64,000 bases of DNA from Beggiatoa leptomitoformis. Its GTDB lineage: Bacteria > Pseudomonadota > Gammaproteobacteria > Beggiatoales > Beggiatoaceae. The notes beneath the pieces were generated by a model, which made no database searches, was not told where the DNA came from, and saw nothing but the letters and a program-made list of their open reading frames with translations. The stretch covers positions 2,862,261-2,926,260 of the forward strand of contig NZ_CP012373.2 of assembly GCF_001305575.3 (NCBI RefSeq), written 5' to 3'. Position numbers and translations under genes: made by a program. Below are positions 9,422 through 17,834 of this stretch, one piece after another (the stretch's first letter is position 1; each line of letters starts with the position of its first letter).

Positions 9422-9976
9422 ATGTTAATAAATACCCATGCCTTATTAAAAAAAATGGCATTATGCGTAATGGTTTGTAGCTTACTCAATGCTTGTTCTA
9501 CTGTATCCGAACAAGATGCGCAACAACCTGAAGTATCCCCTGATAATACAAGCAACACAACGGATGAAACCGCCAGTGCAGCACTTGATAGTGTTCGCTC
9601 GCAACAAACGGCAAAAGGGTTATTGCTAACACTCAGTGATGGTTTATTTGAAACAGGTAAAGCGGAACTGCTCAGTACCTCAGCAATCAGTATTGATAAA
9701 ATCGCCAGTTATTTACATCAAAACCCAAGCCGTAATGTGTTAATTGAAGGACATACGGATAATACAGGCAGTCATGATTACAATTTAGGATTGTCACAAC
9801 GCCGAGCCGATGCTGTAAAATATGCGTTGATTTCACGAGGGATTGCATCCAAACGGATTGTTGCGAAAGGAATTGGCGAAGTACGTCCTATCACAGATAA
9901 TAAAACTCAAAGCGGTCGTCGGCAAAATCGACGGATTGAAATTACGGTTTTAAACGAAGGTTTAGCGGTGCGCTAA
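9422..9976 (+). CDS. OmpA-family peptidoglycan-binding lipoprotein
   Basis: 184 residues. The signal sequence ends in the lipobox L-N-A-C with Cys25 as the lipidation site. A Ser/Thr/Gln-rich linker follows, then an OmpA C-terminal domain (about 85-178). That domain carries the signature strand 'VLIEGHTDNTGSHDYN', the helix 'LGLSQRRADAVKYAL' and the closing 'RRQNRRIEI', which bind meso-diaminopimelate. The protein would sit in the outer membrane and tether it to the cell wall, like Pal or YiaD. It is about the size of Pal but is not next to tol genes, so a Pal role should not be assumed. The ATG has a GAGAT ribosome site, and the gene closes a putative two-gene unit with the PliI-like gene. 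Confidence 0.88.
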   Translation: MLINTHALLKKMALCVMVCSLLNACSTVSEQDAQQPEVSPDNTSNTTDETASAALDSVRSQQTAKGLLLTLSDGLFETGKAELLSTSAISIDKIASYLHQNPSRNVLIEGHTDNTGSHDYNLGLSQRRADAVKYALISRGIASKRIVAKGIGEVRPITDNKTQSGRRQNRRIEITVLNEGLAVR

Positions 9977-9996
9977 TTTGTTTATACAGACAATTT

Positions 9997-10037
9997 AAAA
10001 GGGATAACACACTATAAAACCGTGTTATCCCTTTTTT
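9997..10037. terminator. Strong bidirectional intrinsic terminator
   Basis: AAAAGGGATAACAC (9997-10010) pairs perfectly with GTGTTATCCCTTTT (10022-10035) around an 11-nt loop, followed by a T run on the plus strand. Read from the other side the stem ends in CCCTTTT, so it can also terminate minus-strand transcripts. It lies between the OmpA-like gene and the end of the small minus-strand ORF, whose second stop codon falls at 10036-10038. Confidence 0.85.
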
Positions 10038-10269
10038 ATTCATTAAAATCGAGTAATGCTAAACAGGCATGGATAACATCATTTAAAACAGTGGCATCCG
10101 TGCTATTTTTGCCATGAGCCTATTCATCAAACGGGCTACATCCGTGAACAGCAACGTTTTTTAACAACTCATCTTGTTGAAAAACTTTAATCATAGGCGG
10201 TTCATATTCAGGACGTTCTTCATGCGCTGCAACGCGCTCATTGGGGAGATTGTCTTGTGTATCGTTCAT
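10036..10269 (-). pseudogene. Small ORF interrupted by an in-frame amber codon
   Basis: Starting at ATG 10267-10269, 49 codons run to a TAG at 10120-10122. The same frame then stays open for 27 further codons to a TAA at 10036-10038, directly against the bidirectional terminator. The first part is acidic and ends NVAVHGCSPFDE; the continuation reads AHGKNSTDATVLNDVIHACL and ends with LLDFNE. The terminator position suggests the original gene spanned all 77 codons and that TAG is a recent nonsense mutation, perhaps from TGG. Readthrough cannot be excluded. The start is only 9 bases past the stop of the Fn3-like gene, so it is the last member of the C25 protease cassette. I do not recognise the family. 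Confidence 0.55.
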
Positions 10270-10278
10270 AAATAACCT

Positions 10279-11409
10279 CTACTGAATAATAATGTGTTGT
10301 ATGGTGCTATAGGCTTGATTACCCTGTTCATCTTGTCCAATAACCCGCCAGATGAGCGTTGTCGGTTTGGGTAATTGTTCTACCAATAATTGCCAATCAG
10401 GCATTGATGGCGTAAAAACATTGCTTGTCGGGATTTCATAAACAGTTTGCCCGTCATCTAGCGAGTATTGCAATTTGAAACTGGTGTAAGCATCCGCAGA
10501 CCAAGCTAACGCAGGCGTATGGTTTTTATCCAACGTTACATTATCAGCAGGACTGAGTAGCGTAATCGCATTGGGTTCAGCGGTAATTGGGTCATGAAAG
10601 GTACTAACTCCATGTAAATCAATATCTTCTAATTTATAATAATAACGTTGACCAGCAACCGCGCTATTGTCCATAAATCCATAAGAGCTACCAACGCCAT
10701 CAGCAAGAATCAATTCCGTTGTTAAGCGTTGATATGTTCCATCACGGGTTTCACTGCGCCAAATATGAAAGCCTGCATTGTCCAATTCAAACGCTGTTTT
10801 CCAAGTGAGTTTGACGCTGTTTGGTAAACTGATGGCGTTGAAACTAGACAGCGTGACAAGAAGGTCATTACCGCCATTTTGGTCACTTTGAGTTGTACAT
10901 AAAACGCAGTAACGAGTTGTCGCGCTAAAAGTGACACTATTAAAAATAATTTTTGCAAAACCTGCTGCTCCACCGACAAAATTGGCGGCTGCACCAGTAG
11001 TTAAACCTGCGCTAAAAGAGTTTACTCCACCAGAGGTAAAATAATCGGCTGATGTTGTTCCAGCAGGCTCGTTCGTACTGCACACCAACTTATAGGTATT
11101 AGGAACAAAAAAGTTGGGGGTTGGAATACCACCAGAGCCTAAATCAATGGTGATATTTTGATTAGTGCAACCAGTAGATGCGAACTGCCAGTATTTCCTA
11201 GTACATGCTACTAAACCTGCTGGAGAAGAGGGTAAGTTTGTATGAAATACGGCTGTCGATGAGCCAGAAATTCCCGTTACGCCATTAGGATTAACAACAT
11301 TACACCCTATTAAAGTGGTGTTTGTTGCTGCCCACACATCAAACTGCGCTCCCGCTGTTAATCCCAGCGTGAAAAATAGCGGTAAACTCTGTTTTAAACG
11401 ATGTTGCAT
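10279..11409 (-). CDS. Secreted protein with Fn3-like domains, C25 cassette
   Basis: 376 residues with a signal peptide (about 1-28, ending VWAA). The N-terminal half (about 30-180) is Gly/Ser/Thr/Ala-rich with several cysteines and resembles no family I can name. From about 185 it contains a fibronectin-III-like repeat of the type 'VKLTWKTAFELDNAGFHIWRS ... YYYKLEDIDLHG', common in secreted proteins of proteobacteria. A second beta-sandwich follows to the C-terminus (ITLLSPADNVTLD ... TTLIWRVIGQDEQG). It probably acts outside the cytoplasm as a binding or structural module. It follows the C25 peptidase by 20 bases and precedes the small amber-interrupted ORF by 9, so it is likely part of one transcript and might be a substrate or partner of the protease. 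Confidence 0.7.
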   Translation of the reverse strand: MQHRLKQSLPLFFTLGLTAGAQFDVWAATNTTLIGCNVVNPNGVTGISGSSTAVFHTNLPSSPAGLVACTRKYWQFASTGCTNQNITIDLGSGGIPTPNFFVPNTYKLVCSTNEPAGTTSADYFTSGGVNSFSAGLTTGAAANFVGGAAGFAKIIFNSVTFSATTRYCVLCTTQSDQNGGNDLLVTLSSFNAISLPNSVKLTWKTAFELDNAGFHIWRSETRDGTYQRLTTELILADGVGSSYGFMDNSAVAGQRYYYKLEDIDLHGVSTFHDPITAEPNAITLLSPADNVTLDKNHTPALAWSADAYTSFKLQYSLDDGQTVYEIPTSNVFTPSMPDWQLLVEQLPKPTTLIWRVIGQDEQGNQAYSTIQHIIIQ

Positions 11410-11429
11410 CTTATAAACTCCCTAAAAAT

Positions 11430-14162
11430 TCATTGTAACTGTAACCGTAAACTCGGTTCGCCAAATAAAGTATAAATCTCTAAATTATCAGTGGAAATGC
11501 CATAATCCGTAACCGCTTTGATTTTTGCACTGGTGACTAACGCGCCAACCTCTGTTTGTCGATTGATAAATAAAGATTTAAATAACTCTTCAGAGATTGC
11601 TGCATGTTCAATACTTGCACCTAAGCCTGTTGGTGCAAATACAGCAATTGCCCCCTTGTCTGCCGTATTTAATAATGCTTCCGCTAATGGATTTTCCTCA
11701 CGATAATTTGCAAATCGTCCATTAATACAACTTAGTATAACAGCAAATGTTAAACGGTCTTGATTGGTTAAGGCAGCAACATCACTAGATTCAAACATAA
11801 ACTCGCCCGCCCAATTTTCTACCCCACCATGTCCATTGTAAGTGGTGACTAACGCGCCTTCATTTAAATACTTGATAATATCCGCTTTTGCTAACACGCC
11901 ACTGTTATCATATCCACTCAAATAAACCGCATGTGCTATTTGGTTAGGAATTCTATAACCAATTAAATAATCAGAAATCGCTTGAAATTCTTCTTCATTA
12001 TCAGCGGCAAATAAAACATATTTTTGCCAACCGTCTGTGCTTGTGCTGGGTTGAAGATAGTTGATAATTTTATCAGTGACTGCATCCACTTGTGCTTGTG
12101 TCCGCACAGGCATTCTACCAGCTATTAAATCAGGAAGTTGGTCATCACCGCTGATGCTAACAAACCAATTATCTGAGGCGGTATCACCTAAACGCGGGGT
12201 TTTTAAAATGTAAGTTGGCACATAATTAATTCCCCCTTGCAAACGGTTTAAATAATCCTGATTCGCGTCGCCCATAAACAATACATACGCAGGGCTTGGC
12301 GTTTGATAATTGTTATAGGCATAGGTGAGAAAATCTTTAATGGCTTGCGGACTCATTACACCATTGTTGAACTCATCATAAATATCTTGCGTTGTAACGC
12401 TTAATACATTGAATCCTGTTGATTCTAGGTGTTTCACCAAACGACTCACATCAAAACTTTCATGATAAATCAGAATATAATCCGCTTGTTGGCAACTAGA
12501 TTGTAATGGCGTTTCTGGTGGAATTTCTAACGTCATTGCGCTGGGTTTGTGTAATAAAGCCACATCCAATCCTAATGCGAGCCATTTTTTTGGTGTGCTG
12601 AGCGTATCACCAAATAAGAGGCTATAGCGTCCATTGGCTTGTTGAGTAATAACCGTGTTGATGTAAGGAATAACATTTTTAGGGTCAGTAATATCCACTA
12701 ACACAATAAAATCAGACGTGAATCCATCTAGTTGAATATTAATATCACCTGTTTCTGCTGTGGTGAAGGTTAATTGATTATTTTCTGCGGTATAACTTGC
12801 GGTGTAGTCGACTTCTAGCGCGTCGACATACAATTCATCCACACTTGCGCCCGTTTTACCTAAGGAAGACAGCGTAATCGTATTCGTTCCACGAATTAGC
12901 TTATCTTGCGTCACATTTACCGTATGAACAAACACATCTTGTTCATCCCAATAAGCATCTTGTATATTGTCTTGATTAAGAAATACTAAGGTGTGATGGT
13001 CTGGCGTGTAATACACATCACCCGCACGCCCTTGTAATGTTACCCGTAACGTTGCTGTTTCTGTTACATCATTAATAACATTGAGCAAACTGACAGGCAT
13101 TGCCTGCGACCCACCTGCCGTTAATCTTGCCCAAAACCAACCATCACTCCCCGCTGTCGGGACACCGCCCCAATATTCCTTATCGACTTCTACATGCTTA
13201 CTGGCGCGAAATTGGGTTAAAGGGCTTAGGTCTGCATGAGGTTTCCCATCTGCAATGTTCATACGGGTTGAGCCGTCAAATTTGAGCGTTAAATCATAAA
13301 CATTTGTGCGGGTATAATCGCCAGTCATGGCTTGTGCGTAGAAAAAAATCGCATCACTCTCATCAAATACACCATCCTCTTCCCCCAAAACATATAAGGG
13401 AATTGCTTGCCCTTGACGGCTCATTTCTATCCAACGGGGGTCAAATTGACTAATATCTAGCCCAATATTCAGAAAGTCTTGTTTAGTTAAGAAATAAATA
13501 CCATCCGTATCCAGCATCAGTTGCAAACGAATATTGCCTGTTGGACAAGTGGTGGTTGTCGTTAGTGCGCGAGTTGTCGGATAGTTTGTAGGGCTGTAAT
13601 TGGGGAGTAACTGTTGAAATAGTTGATTAAAAACAGGCTGTGTTTCTGTACGATTTTGCGCGCTGCGTGTTGTTGGCGCGTTAAAATTTACACGGACTGT
13701 TAGTTTTTGATAAAAAGAGATTAGCTGTTTATCTGCATCGTATAACACAGGGTAAAAAATCAGTTGTGCGACGGATTGCTCACGGATTTTCCCTGTTAAT
13801 CCCAAGGTGACAGGACTCAGCGGTAAACTTGATTTATCAACAGTTATCAATTGTGCGGACATGGTTTGCACAACACTATCGACAATTTCTACGGTTGGTC
13901 GCGCCCCTTGTGGCACAGCCAACAACGTGCCACGTAACGGTAACGGTGCGTCGTGACGATAGCTTGCACCTGCTAATTGTACCGTTTGGATAAGTTGCCC
14001 GTTTTCACTCAGTTGTGGCGTTAATTGTAGCCCGTCACTTATCAACGTTAGCGTAACAGATTGTTCATTATTCTCTGTTATTTGTATTTCAACACTGGCA
14101 AACAGCGGCGAATTGATGGCAAAACACAGCCAAAAACTGGCAAGAAGATAAATAGTTTTCAA
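11430..14162 (-). CDS. Gingipain-like C25 family cysteine peptidase
   Basis: 910 residues. A signal peptide (about 1-23) leads into beta-rich propeptide-like regions, and the C25 catalytic domain occupies the C-terminal third. Catalytic His778 is in the NGHGGVENW motif and catalytic Cys812 in LSCINGRF, with 'NPLAEALLNTADKGAIAVFA' and 'YTLFGEPSLRL' completing the fold seen in gingipains and C25 domains. The protein ends right after the catalytic domain, without the Ig-like and type IX sorting tail of Porphyromonas enzymes, so export must use Sec followed by another route. Translation begins at TTG (14160-14162) behind GAGAT, because no ATG would preserve the signal peptide. It is flanked by an S26-type peptidase and ABC ATPase upstream and an Fn3-like protein downstream. 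Confidence 0.88.
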   Translation of the reverse strand: MKTIYLLASFWLCFAINSPLFASVEIQITENNEQSVTLTLISDGLQLTPQLSENGQLIQTVQLAGASYRHDAPLPLRGTLLAVPQGARPTVEIVDSVVQTMSAQLITVDKSSLPLSPVTLGLTGKIREQSVAQLIFYPVLYDADKQLISFYQKLTVRVNFNAPTTRSAQNRTETQPVFNQLFQQLLPNYSPTNYPTTRALTTTTTCPTGNIRLQLMLDTDGIYFLTKQDFLNIGLDISQFDPRWIEMSRQGQAIPLYVLGEEDGVFDESDAIFFYAQAMTGDYTRTNVYDLTLKFDGSTRMNIADGKPHADLSPLTQFRASKHVEVDKEYWGGVPTAGSDGWFWARLTAGGSQAMPVSLLNVINDVTETATLRVTLQGRAGDVYYTPDHHTLVFLNQDNIQDAYWDEQDVFVHTVNVTQDKLIRGTNTITLSSLGKTGASVDELYVDALEVDYTASYTAENNQLTFTTAETGDINIQLDGFTSDFIVLVDITDPKNVIPYINTVITQQANGRYSLLFGDTLSTPKKWLALGLDVALLHKPSAMTLEIPPETPLQSSCQQADYILIYHESFDVSRLVKHLESTGFNVLSVTTQDIYDEFNNGVMSPQAIKDFLTYAYNNYQTPSPAYVLFMGDANQDYLNRLQGGINYVPTYILKTPRLGDTASDNWFVSISGDDQLPDLIAGRMPVRTQAQVDAVTDKIINYLQPSTSTDGWQKYVLFAADNEEEFQAISDYLIGYRIPNQIAHAVYLSGYDNSGVLAKADIIKYLNEGALVTTYNGHGGVENWAGEFMFESSDVAALTNQDRLTFAVILSCINGRFANYREENPLAEALLNTADKGAIAVFAPTGLGASIEHAAISEELFKSLFINRQTEVGALVTSAKIKAVTDYGISTDNLEIYTLFGEPSLRLQLQ

Positions 14163-14249
14163 ACGAATATCTCACTTAATTAAATTGTGTATTTGAATAC
14201 AAGAATAGTGTTAAACAAATTAGGACGTAAAGATTATCCGAACCCTGAT

Positions 14250-14687
14250 TCAGGCAATTTTAATTATTAGCCTAATACAGTGGAATTTAAAACGATGTAA
14301 ATAATGACTTAAACGCGGGTATTGCGGATGTAGGCGAATAATAAAATGGCTACTACGGGCAATTATTTTTTGTAACCAATTTTTACGCGATAATACAAAG
14401 ATTTTATCTGTCGTTTCAATCTGAAGCACTTTTCCAAGCAACTGGGAAAATGAAATTGTATGCGCGGATAACATCGCATCGCCGCTTTGCAAAAAGACAT
14501 CTGTTTTTATGATTAATACCCGATGTGCAATGAGTTTATTATCCGCAATAAAAACTGCTATATCCCCAACACGAAGCAATGCAGGGGCGATAGGTTGAAT
14601 AAATATTCGTGAATTTGGTGGCATTAACGGCATCATGCTATGAGACGTAGTAGTCAACCAAAAAGGACGGGCGACGGGTTCAAACAT
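14250..14687 (-). CDS. S26/S24-type serine peptidase, signal-peptidase-like
   Basis: 145 residues. The segment 'TTTSHSMMPLMPPNS' places Ser17 in the S-M-x-P box of signal peptidases, followed by 'VGDIAVF' and 'KLIAHRVL'. The residue that is Lys in classic bacterial LepB is His55 here (A-H-R-V), as in the SEC11/SipW-type S26B enzymes, so a Ser-His mechanism is expected. There is no obvious N-terminal membrane anchor; the C-terminal third is basic and amphipathic. Its ATG lies within the end of the ABC ATPase gene (8-base overlap), implying translational coupling. Short peptidases of this type occur beside ABC exporters and peptide-modification genes, so processing of an exported protein or peptide is plausible, but the substrate is unknown. 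Confidence 0.72.
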   Translation of the reverse strand: MFEPVARPFWLTTTSHSMMPLMPPNSRIFIQPIAPALLRVGDIAVFIADNKLIAHRVLIIKTDVFLQSGDAMLSAHTISFSQLLGKVLQIETTDKIFVLSRKNWLQKIIARSSHFIIRLHPQYPRLSHYLHRFKFHCIRLIIKIA

Positions 14688-15675
14688 CTTGATAATAAGC
14701 TGAAAAAATATTTTCTAATGAATGCGATACAGGGCTAAAACTTAACACACGCCCCCCTACCGCTAATAAATCGGCTAACCATGCAGAATAATTAATTTGT
14801 GGAGAAGTAAATACGATTTCTAACAATAGATTACCATCATTTTGCACGGTTTGTTGCTGAATCTCACAGCTTGTTGCTAGCCAGTGCAATAACCCCATTG
14901 TTGGCTGTTGAAGTACTAATTGATAACAATTTTTAGGGGTTAATTGCTGGCGTAGTTCGTGTGGGGTTGCTACTGCTTTAATTTCCCCATTTTTCAAAAT
15001 AGCAAATCTATCTGCAAAGCGTTCGACTTTGCTCAAATTATGCTCTGTGATAATAACGGTTTTTCCTTGCTGATTAATCAAGACTTCACGAATATATTGC
15101 CACACCTGCTCTGCTGACAAACTGTCTAGTGCATTGCTAGGTTCATCCATCAGAATTAATGGCGGGTCAGTCAATAAACCACGTATAAACGATAATTTAC
15201 GTCGCATCCCCGTAGAATACGTTTGAAAAGGGGCATCTAATTGACGGCTTAATTCAAAACTTTGGCTTAATGCTTGAATTTTTTGCTGTGTTTTTGTGGG
15301 GGAAAGGTTTTGCAAACGAGCGAAAAATTGCAAGTTCTGTCGTCCTGTCAATCGCCAGTAAAAACTGCGTTCATCACTTAATACATACCCAATTAAGCGT
15401 TTAATTTGGGATGCGTGTTGTACAACATCTAAACCTTGAATTAACACAGTGCCGCTATTGGGTAACATCAGTGTGCATAAAATTTTTAATAATGTTGTTT
15501 TTCCCGCTCCATTTGCGCCTAATATACAAAATAGTTCATTGTTTGGGATAACTAAATTGACATCTTGAAGTGCCATCATGTATTTTTTTTGTAACGGTTG
15601 TAAAAAAAAATCGCTATAGCCCGAAACCATGGGGAATTTTTTACAAACATCTATTACTTCAACAGCTTGATTCAT
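14680..15675 (-). CDS. ABC transporter ATP-binding protein (no permease nearby)
   Basis: 331 residues with all ABC ATPase motifs: Walker A GANGAGKTT (53-61), signature YSTGMRRKL, Walker B LILMDEPSNALD and the H-loop VIITEHN. The segment 'IKRLIGYVLSDERSFYWRLTGRQNL' and the approximately 90-residue C-terminal extension are typical of NatA/NodI-like ABC-2 exporters. Such ATPases need a membrane partner, yet none is encoded next to it. The gene is the first of a minus-strand cassette with the S26-type peptidase (overlapping), the C25 protease, the Fn3-like protein and the small ORF. An ABC-2 permease without an ATPase lies at 30.8 kb but is of the polysaccharide-export type and on the other strand, so pairing is speculative. 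Confidence 0.87.
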   Translation of the reverse strand: MNQAVEVIDVCKKFPMVSGYSDFFLQPLQKKYMMALQDVNLVIPNNELFCILGANGAGKTTLLKILCTLMLPNSGTVLIQGLDVVQHASQIKRLIGYVLSDERSFYWRLTGRQNLQFFARLQNLSPTKTQQKIQALSQSFELSRQLDAPFQTYSTGMRRKLSFIRGLLTDPPLILMDEPSNALDSLSAEQVWQYIREVLINQQGKTVIITEHNLSKVERFADRFAILKNGEIKAVATPHELRQQLTPKNCYQLVLQQPTMGLLHWLATSCEIQQQTVQNDGNLLLEIVFTSPQINYSAWLADLLAVGGRVLSFSPVSHSLENIFSAYYQDV

Positions 15676-15738
15676 TAACTATATCGTCAATTTAGAGAGA
15701 ATTATGCAAAAATACTTACTATTTTATAGTGTTATTGA

Positions 15739-15760
15739 GTTAAACTAACTTAGTTTTAAC
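15739..15760. promoter_or_regulatory. Near-palindrome upstream of PHB depolymerase
   Basis: GTTAAACTAACTTAGTTTTAAC is a near-perfect palindrome (one extra T in the right half) about 52 bases ahead of the depolymerase start. A further GTTAAAAC copy lies at 15767-15774. The symmetry suggests an operator for a dimeric regulator, but no matching regulator is adjacent and A/T-rich palindromes arise by chance. Confidence 0.3.
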
Positions 15761-15811
15761 AACGGGGTTAAAACAGAAAATAATACACTGCTTATGAAAG
15801 GATTTTGCTAT

Positions 15812-16873
15812 ATGTCATATTCATTGAATATTCTCGCAAGCATAACACTACTGTCGTTACCCATTGTCAGTGTGGCAGAAACGGTTAGTTTGCCCGCTTA
15901 CGATGCAGATATTACGCAAACCTCAGTTTCTGGATTGTCATCGGGCGCATTTATGGCGGCACAATTTCAGGTCGCTAATTCTAGCAAGATAATCGGTGCT
16001 GGTATTATCGCGGGTGGGCCTTTTTATTGTGCGGGAAGCTATTCATTTAACACATTTTTAGAAAATGCAATGAACACTTGTATGCACCCACTGACAGCCA
16101 GTGTCGCGCCACAACCTGATGTATTAATAAAAAAAGCGCAAGAATTCGCCAGCAACAATGAAGTGGATGCTTTAGATAACTTACAAAAAGAGAAGATTTA
16201 TATTTTCTCTGGACAAGCAGATAGAACCGTTATTCCGCTAGTTGTGGATACAACGTATCAATTTTACAAACAACTCAATGTACCTGAAGAGAATATTAAA
16301 TATGTAACTACCGTTAATGCAGGACATGCCATTATTACTAATAATGATAATGATGTTACCTGCTCTTTAACCGCGCCCCCTTACATTAATGATTGTAACT
16401 TTATGCAATCACATGACATCCTTCGGCATATTTATGGCAATGATTTAAACCCACCTGCGAAGCCTTATCACTTAAGCGGTGATTTTGTCAGTTTTAATCA
16501 GTTTGAATTTATTGATAGTAATCGCTCTAGCATGAGTCAAACAGGATTTGCTTATATTCCAAATAGTTGTAATACAGAGCATTGTCGCGTTCATGTTGTT
16601 TTTCATGGTTGCGAACAAGGCGCGAAGAAAATCGGCAACGATTACTATTCAGGTACAGGCTACAACGAATTAGCGGATACCAATAACATTATTGTTCTTT
16701 ACCCACAGGTAGAACCCTCAAATATTCCCTATAACCCAAAAGGTTGTTGGGATTTTTGGGGATATACCAGTACCAATGCTCAAAACCCCAATTTTTACAG
16801 TCACACAGCCCCACAAATTTCAGCCGTTATGAAAATGGTTGAACGCTTAGCCAGTTCACGCGCACAACATTAA
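15812..16873 (+). CDS. Extracellular poly(3-hydroxybutyrate) depolymerase family esterase
   Basis: The ATG at 15812 is preferred (353 residues) because AAAGGA lies 9 nt ahead and the protein then opens directly with a signal peptide (1-22, cut near SVA-E). An in-frame ATG at 15794 overlaps that ribosome site. The lipase box GLSSG (41-45) gives nucleophile Ser43, and 'FSGQADRTV' and 'NAGHAI' supply Asp and His. Late in the chain, 'VVFHGCEQG' and 'GCWDFWGY' match the PHB depolymerase family in which the catalytic domain is circularly permuted. The enzyme would cleave PHB to hydroxybutyrate oligomers outside the cytoplasm. A phasin gene follows 34 bases downstream, which supports a role in polyhydroxyalkanoate metabolism. 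Confidence 0.87.
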   Translation: MSYSLNILASITLLSLPIVSVAETVSLPAYDADITQTSVSGLSSGAFMAAQFQVANSSKIIGAGIIAGGPFYCAGSYSFNTFLENAMNTCMHPLTASVAPQPDVLIKKAQEFASNNEVDALDNLQKEKIYIFSGQADRTVIPLVVDTTYQFYKQLNVPEENIKYVTTVNAGHAIITNNDNDVTCSLTAPPYINDCNFMQSHDILRHIYGNDLNPPAKPYHLSGDFVSFNQFEFIDSNRSSMSQTGFAYIPNSCNTEHCRVHVVFHGCEQGAKKIGNDYYSGTGYNELADTNNIIVLYPQVEPSNIPYNPKGCWDFWGYTSTNAQNPNFYSHTAPQISAVMKMVERLASSRAQH

Positions 16874-16907
16874 TCTTTTACACAAGTATCAATTAGGAGA
16901 CATTAGC

Positions 16908-17444
16908 ATGGAAAATACTTTTATTAAACAATGGCAAGACATGAATCAAGCCTCTTTAGACGCATTTAAAAAACTCGCCAGTGGTAATACTGAGGCGAGC
17001 AATGGTCTTTTTAACGCGCAAGCAGTTCCCGCTAATTTTGCCGAATTTATGAAAATGGCACTTGCCAGCACACGTGATTTGCGTGAATTCAATAGTAATG
17101 CGTTTAACACCCTGCTACAAAAGCAACTCAGCATTGTTGATCTACAAAGCTCGGCAACTGCCGTGAAAAGTTTAGGCGAAATTAGCCAAGCAGCCGTCAG
17201 TGGTTTCGTACAAAGCCAAACCGCAACGCTGGTTATTTATATGGAAAGTACCGCACATTATTTAGAAGAGCTGAAAAAAGCAAAAACCGCAGAAGATGTT
17301 ATTGCGGCACAAACTGCGTTATTTGCCGAGTTACAAGACAAGTTAAAAACCAACACAGAACAAACCCTAGAATTATTGGGTTCTGTAAAAACAGGCTTGA
17401 ATGCGTGGGCAGAAACCACATTAAACAGTGTATCGAAGAAATAA
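16908..17444 (+). CDS. Phasin family protein
   Basis: 178 residues, almost entirely amphipathic helix, matching the phasin_2 family: 'FIKQWQDMNQASLDAFKKLA' at the start, a middle 'DLREFNSNAFNTLLQKQLSI' and a long C-terminal helix that includes YMESTAHYLEELKKAKTAED. Phasins coat the surface of polyhydroxyalkanoate granules and control their size and number. There is no signal peptide, consistent with an intracellular granule protein. AGGAG precedes the ATG by 9 nt. Its position between the depolymerase and a small membrane protein suggests one PHB-related transcript, although the depolymerase is secreted while the phasin is not. Confidence 0.9.
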   Translation: MENTFIKQWQDMNQASLDAFKKLASGNTEASNGLFNAQAVPANFAEFMKMALASTRDLREFNSNAFNTLLQKQLSIVDLQSSATAVKSLGEISQAAVSGFVQSQTATLVIYMESTAHYLEELKKAKTAEDVIAAQTALFAELQDKLKTNTEQTLELLGSVKTGLNAWAETTLNSVSKK

Positions 17445-17472
17445 ACGCTTTCTAGCGTTGAGGGTAATTTTT

Positions 17473-17661
17473 ATGCAACTTATTTTAAGTGTATTTATAC
17501 TGATTGCAGATGTTTTTGCGATTTTAAAAATTATCCAAACCTCTGTTCCTGTTGAACAAAAAGTTGTTTGGGTCGTCATCGTTCTGCTTTTACCATTGAT
17601 TGGTGTGATTGCGTGGTACGTAGCAGGACCTGGTGATAAAACTTTACGACTGGGGAATTAG
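17473..17661 (+). CDS. Small PLDc_N-type two-helix membrane protein
   Basis: 62 residues from the ATG at 17473, which has GAGGG 8 nt upstream; a longer frame reaching back to 17428 would overlap the phasin gene and lacks a ribosome site. Two membrane helices (about 3-22 and 28-50) flank 'QTSVPVEQKVVWV', and the second helix ends 'LPLIGVIAWYVAGPGD'. This is the phospholipase D N-terminal (PLDc_N) domain that also occurs alone as a small inner-membrane protein. Its function is not known. A strong terminator follows about 50 bases later, so it closes the PHB depolymerase-phasin unit. Confidence 0.8.
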   Translation: MQLILSVFILIADVFAILKIIQTSVPVEQKVVWVVIVLLLPLIGVIAWYVAGPGDKTLRLGN

Positions 17662-17709
17662 CCATTCCTGATTAATTTATTTTTATAATCATTGTTCCAA
17701 TATTTGCTA

Positions 17710-17747
17710 AAAATTAAGGGTGAATTTATTCACCCTTAATTATTTTA
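17710..17747 (+). terminator. Intrinsic terminator after the phasin unit
   Basis: AATTAAGGGTGAA (17712-17724) pairs perfectly with TTCACCCTTAATT (17729-17741) around a 4-nt loop, followed by ATTTT. It ends the depolymerase, phasin and small membrane protein unit. Confidence 0.8.
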
Positions 17748-17758
17748 TGAGCTGGCAC

Positions 17759-17788
17759 TTGAATATTTGTTATTATAGATATATAAAT
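17759..17788 (+). promoter_or_regulatory. Possible promoter of the OYE-type gene
   Basis: TTGAAT (17759-17764) and TATAAA (17783-17788) are separated by 18 nt, about 45 bases ahead of the ATG at 17835. The surrounding sequence is very A/T-rich, so chance matches are likely. Confidence 0.33.
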
Positions 17789-17834
17789 ATATACGTAAGC
17801 AAATTTACAGATAAACCATTACAAGGAACAGCTC

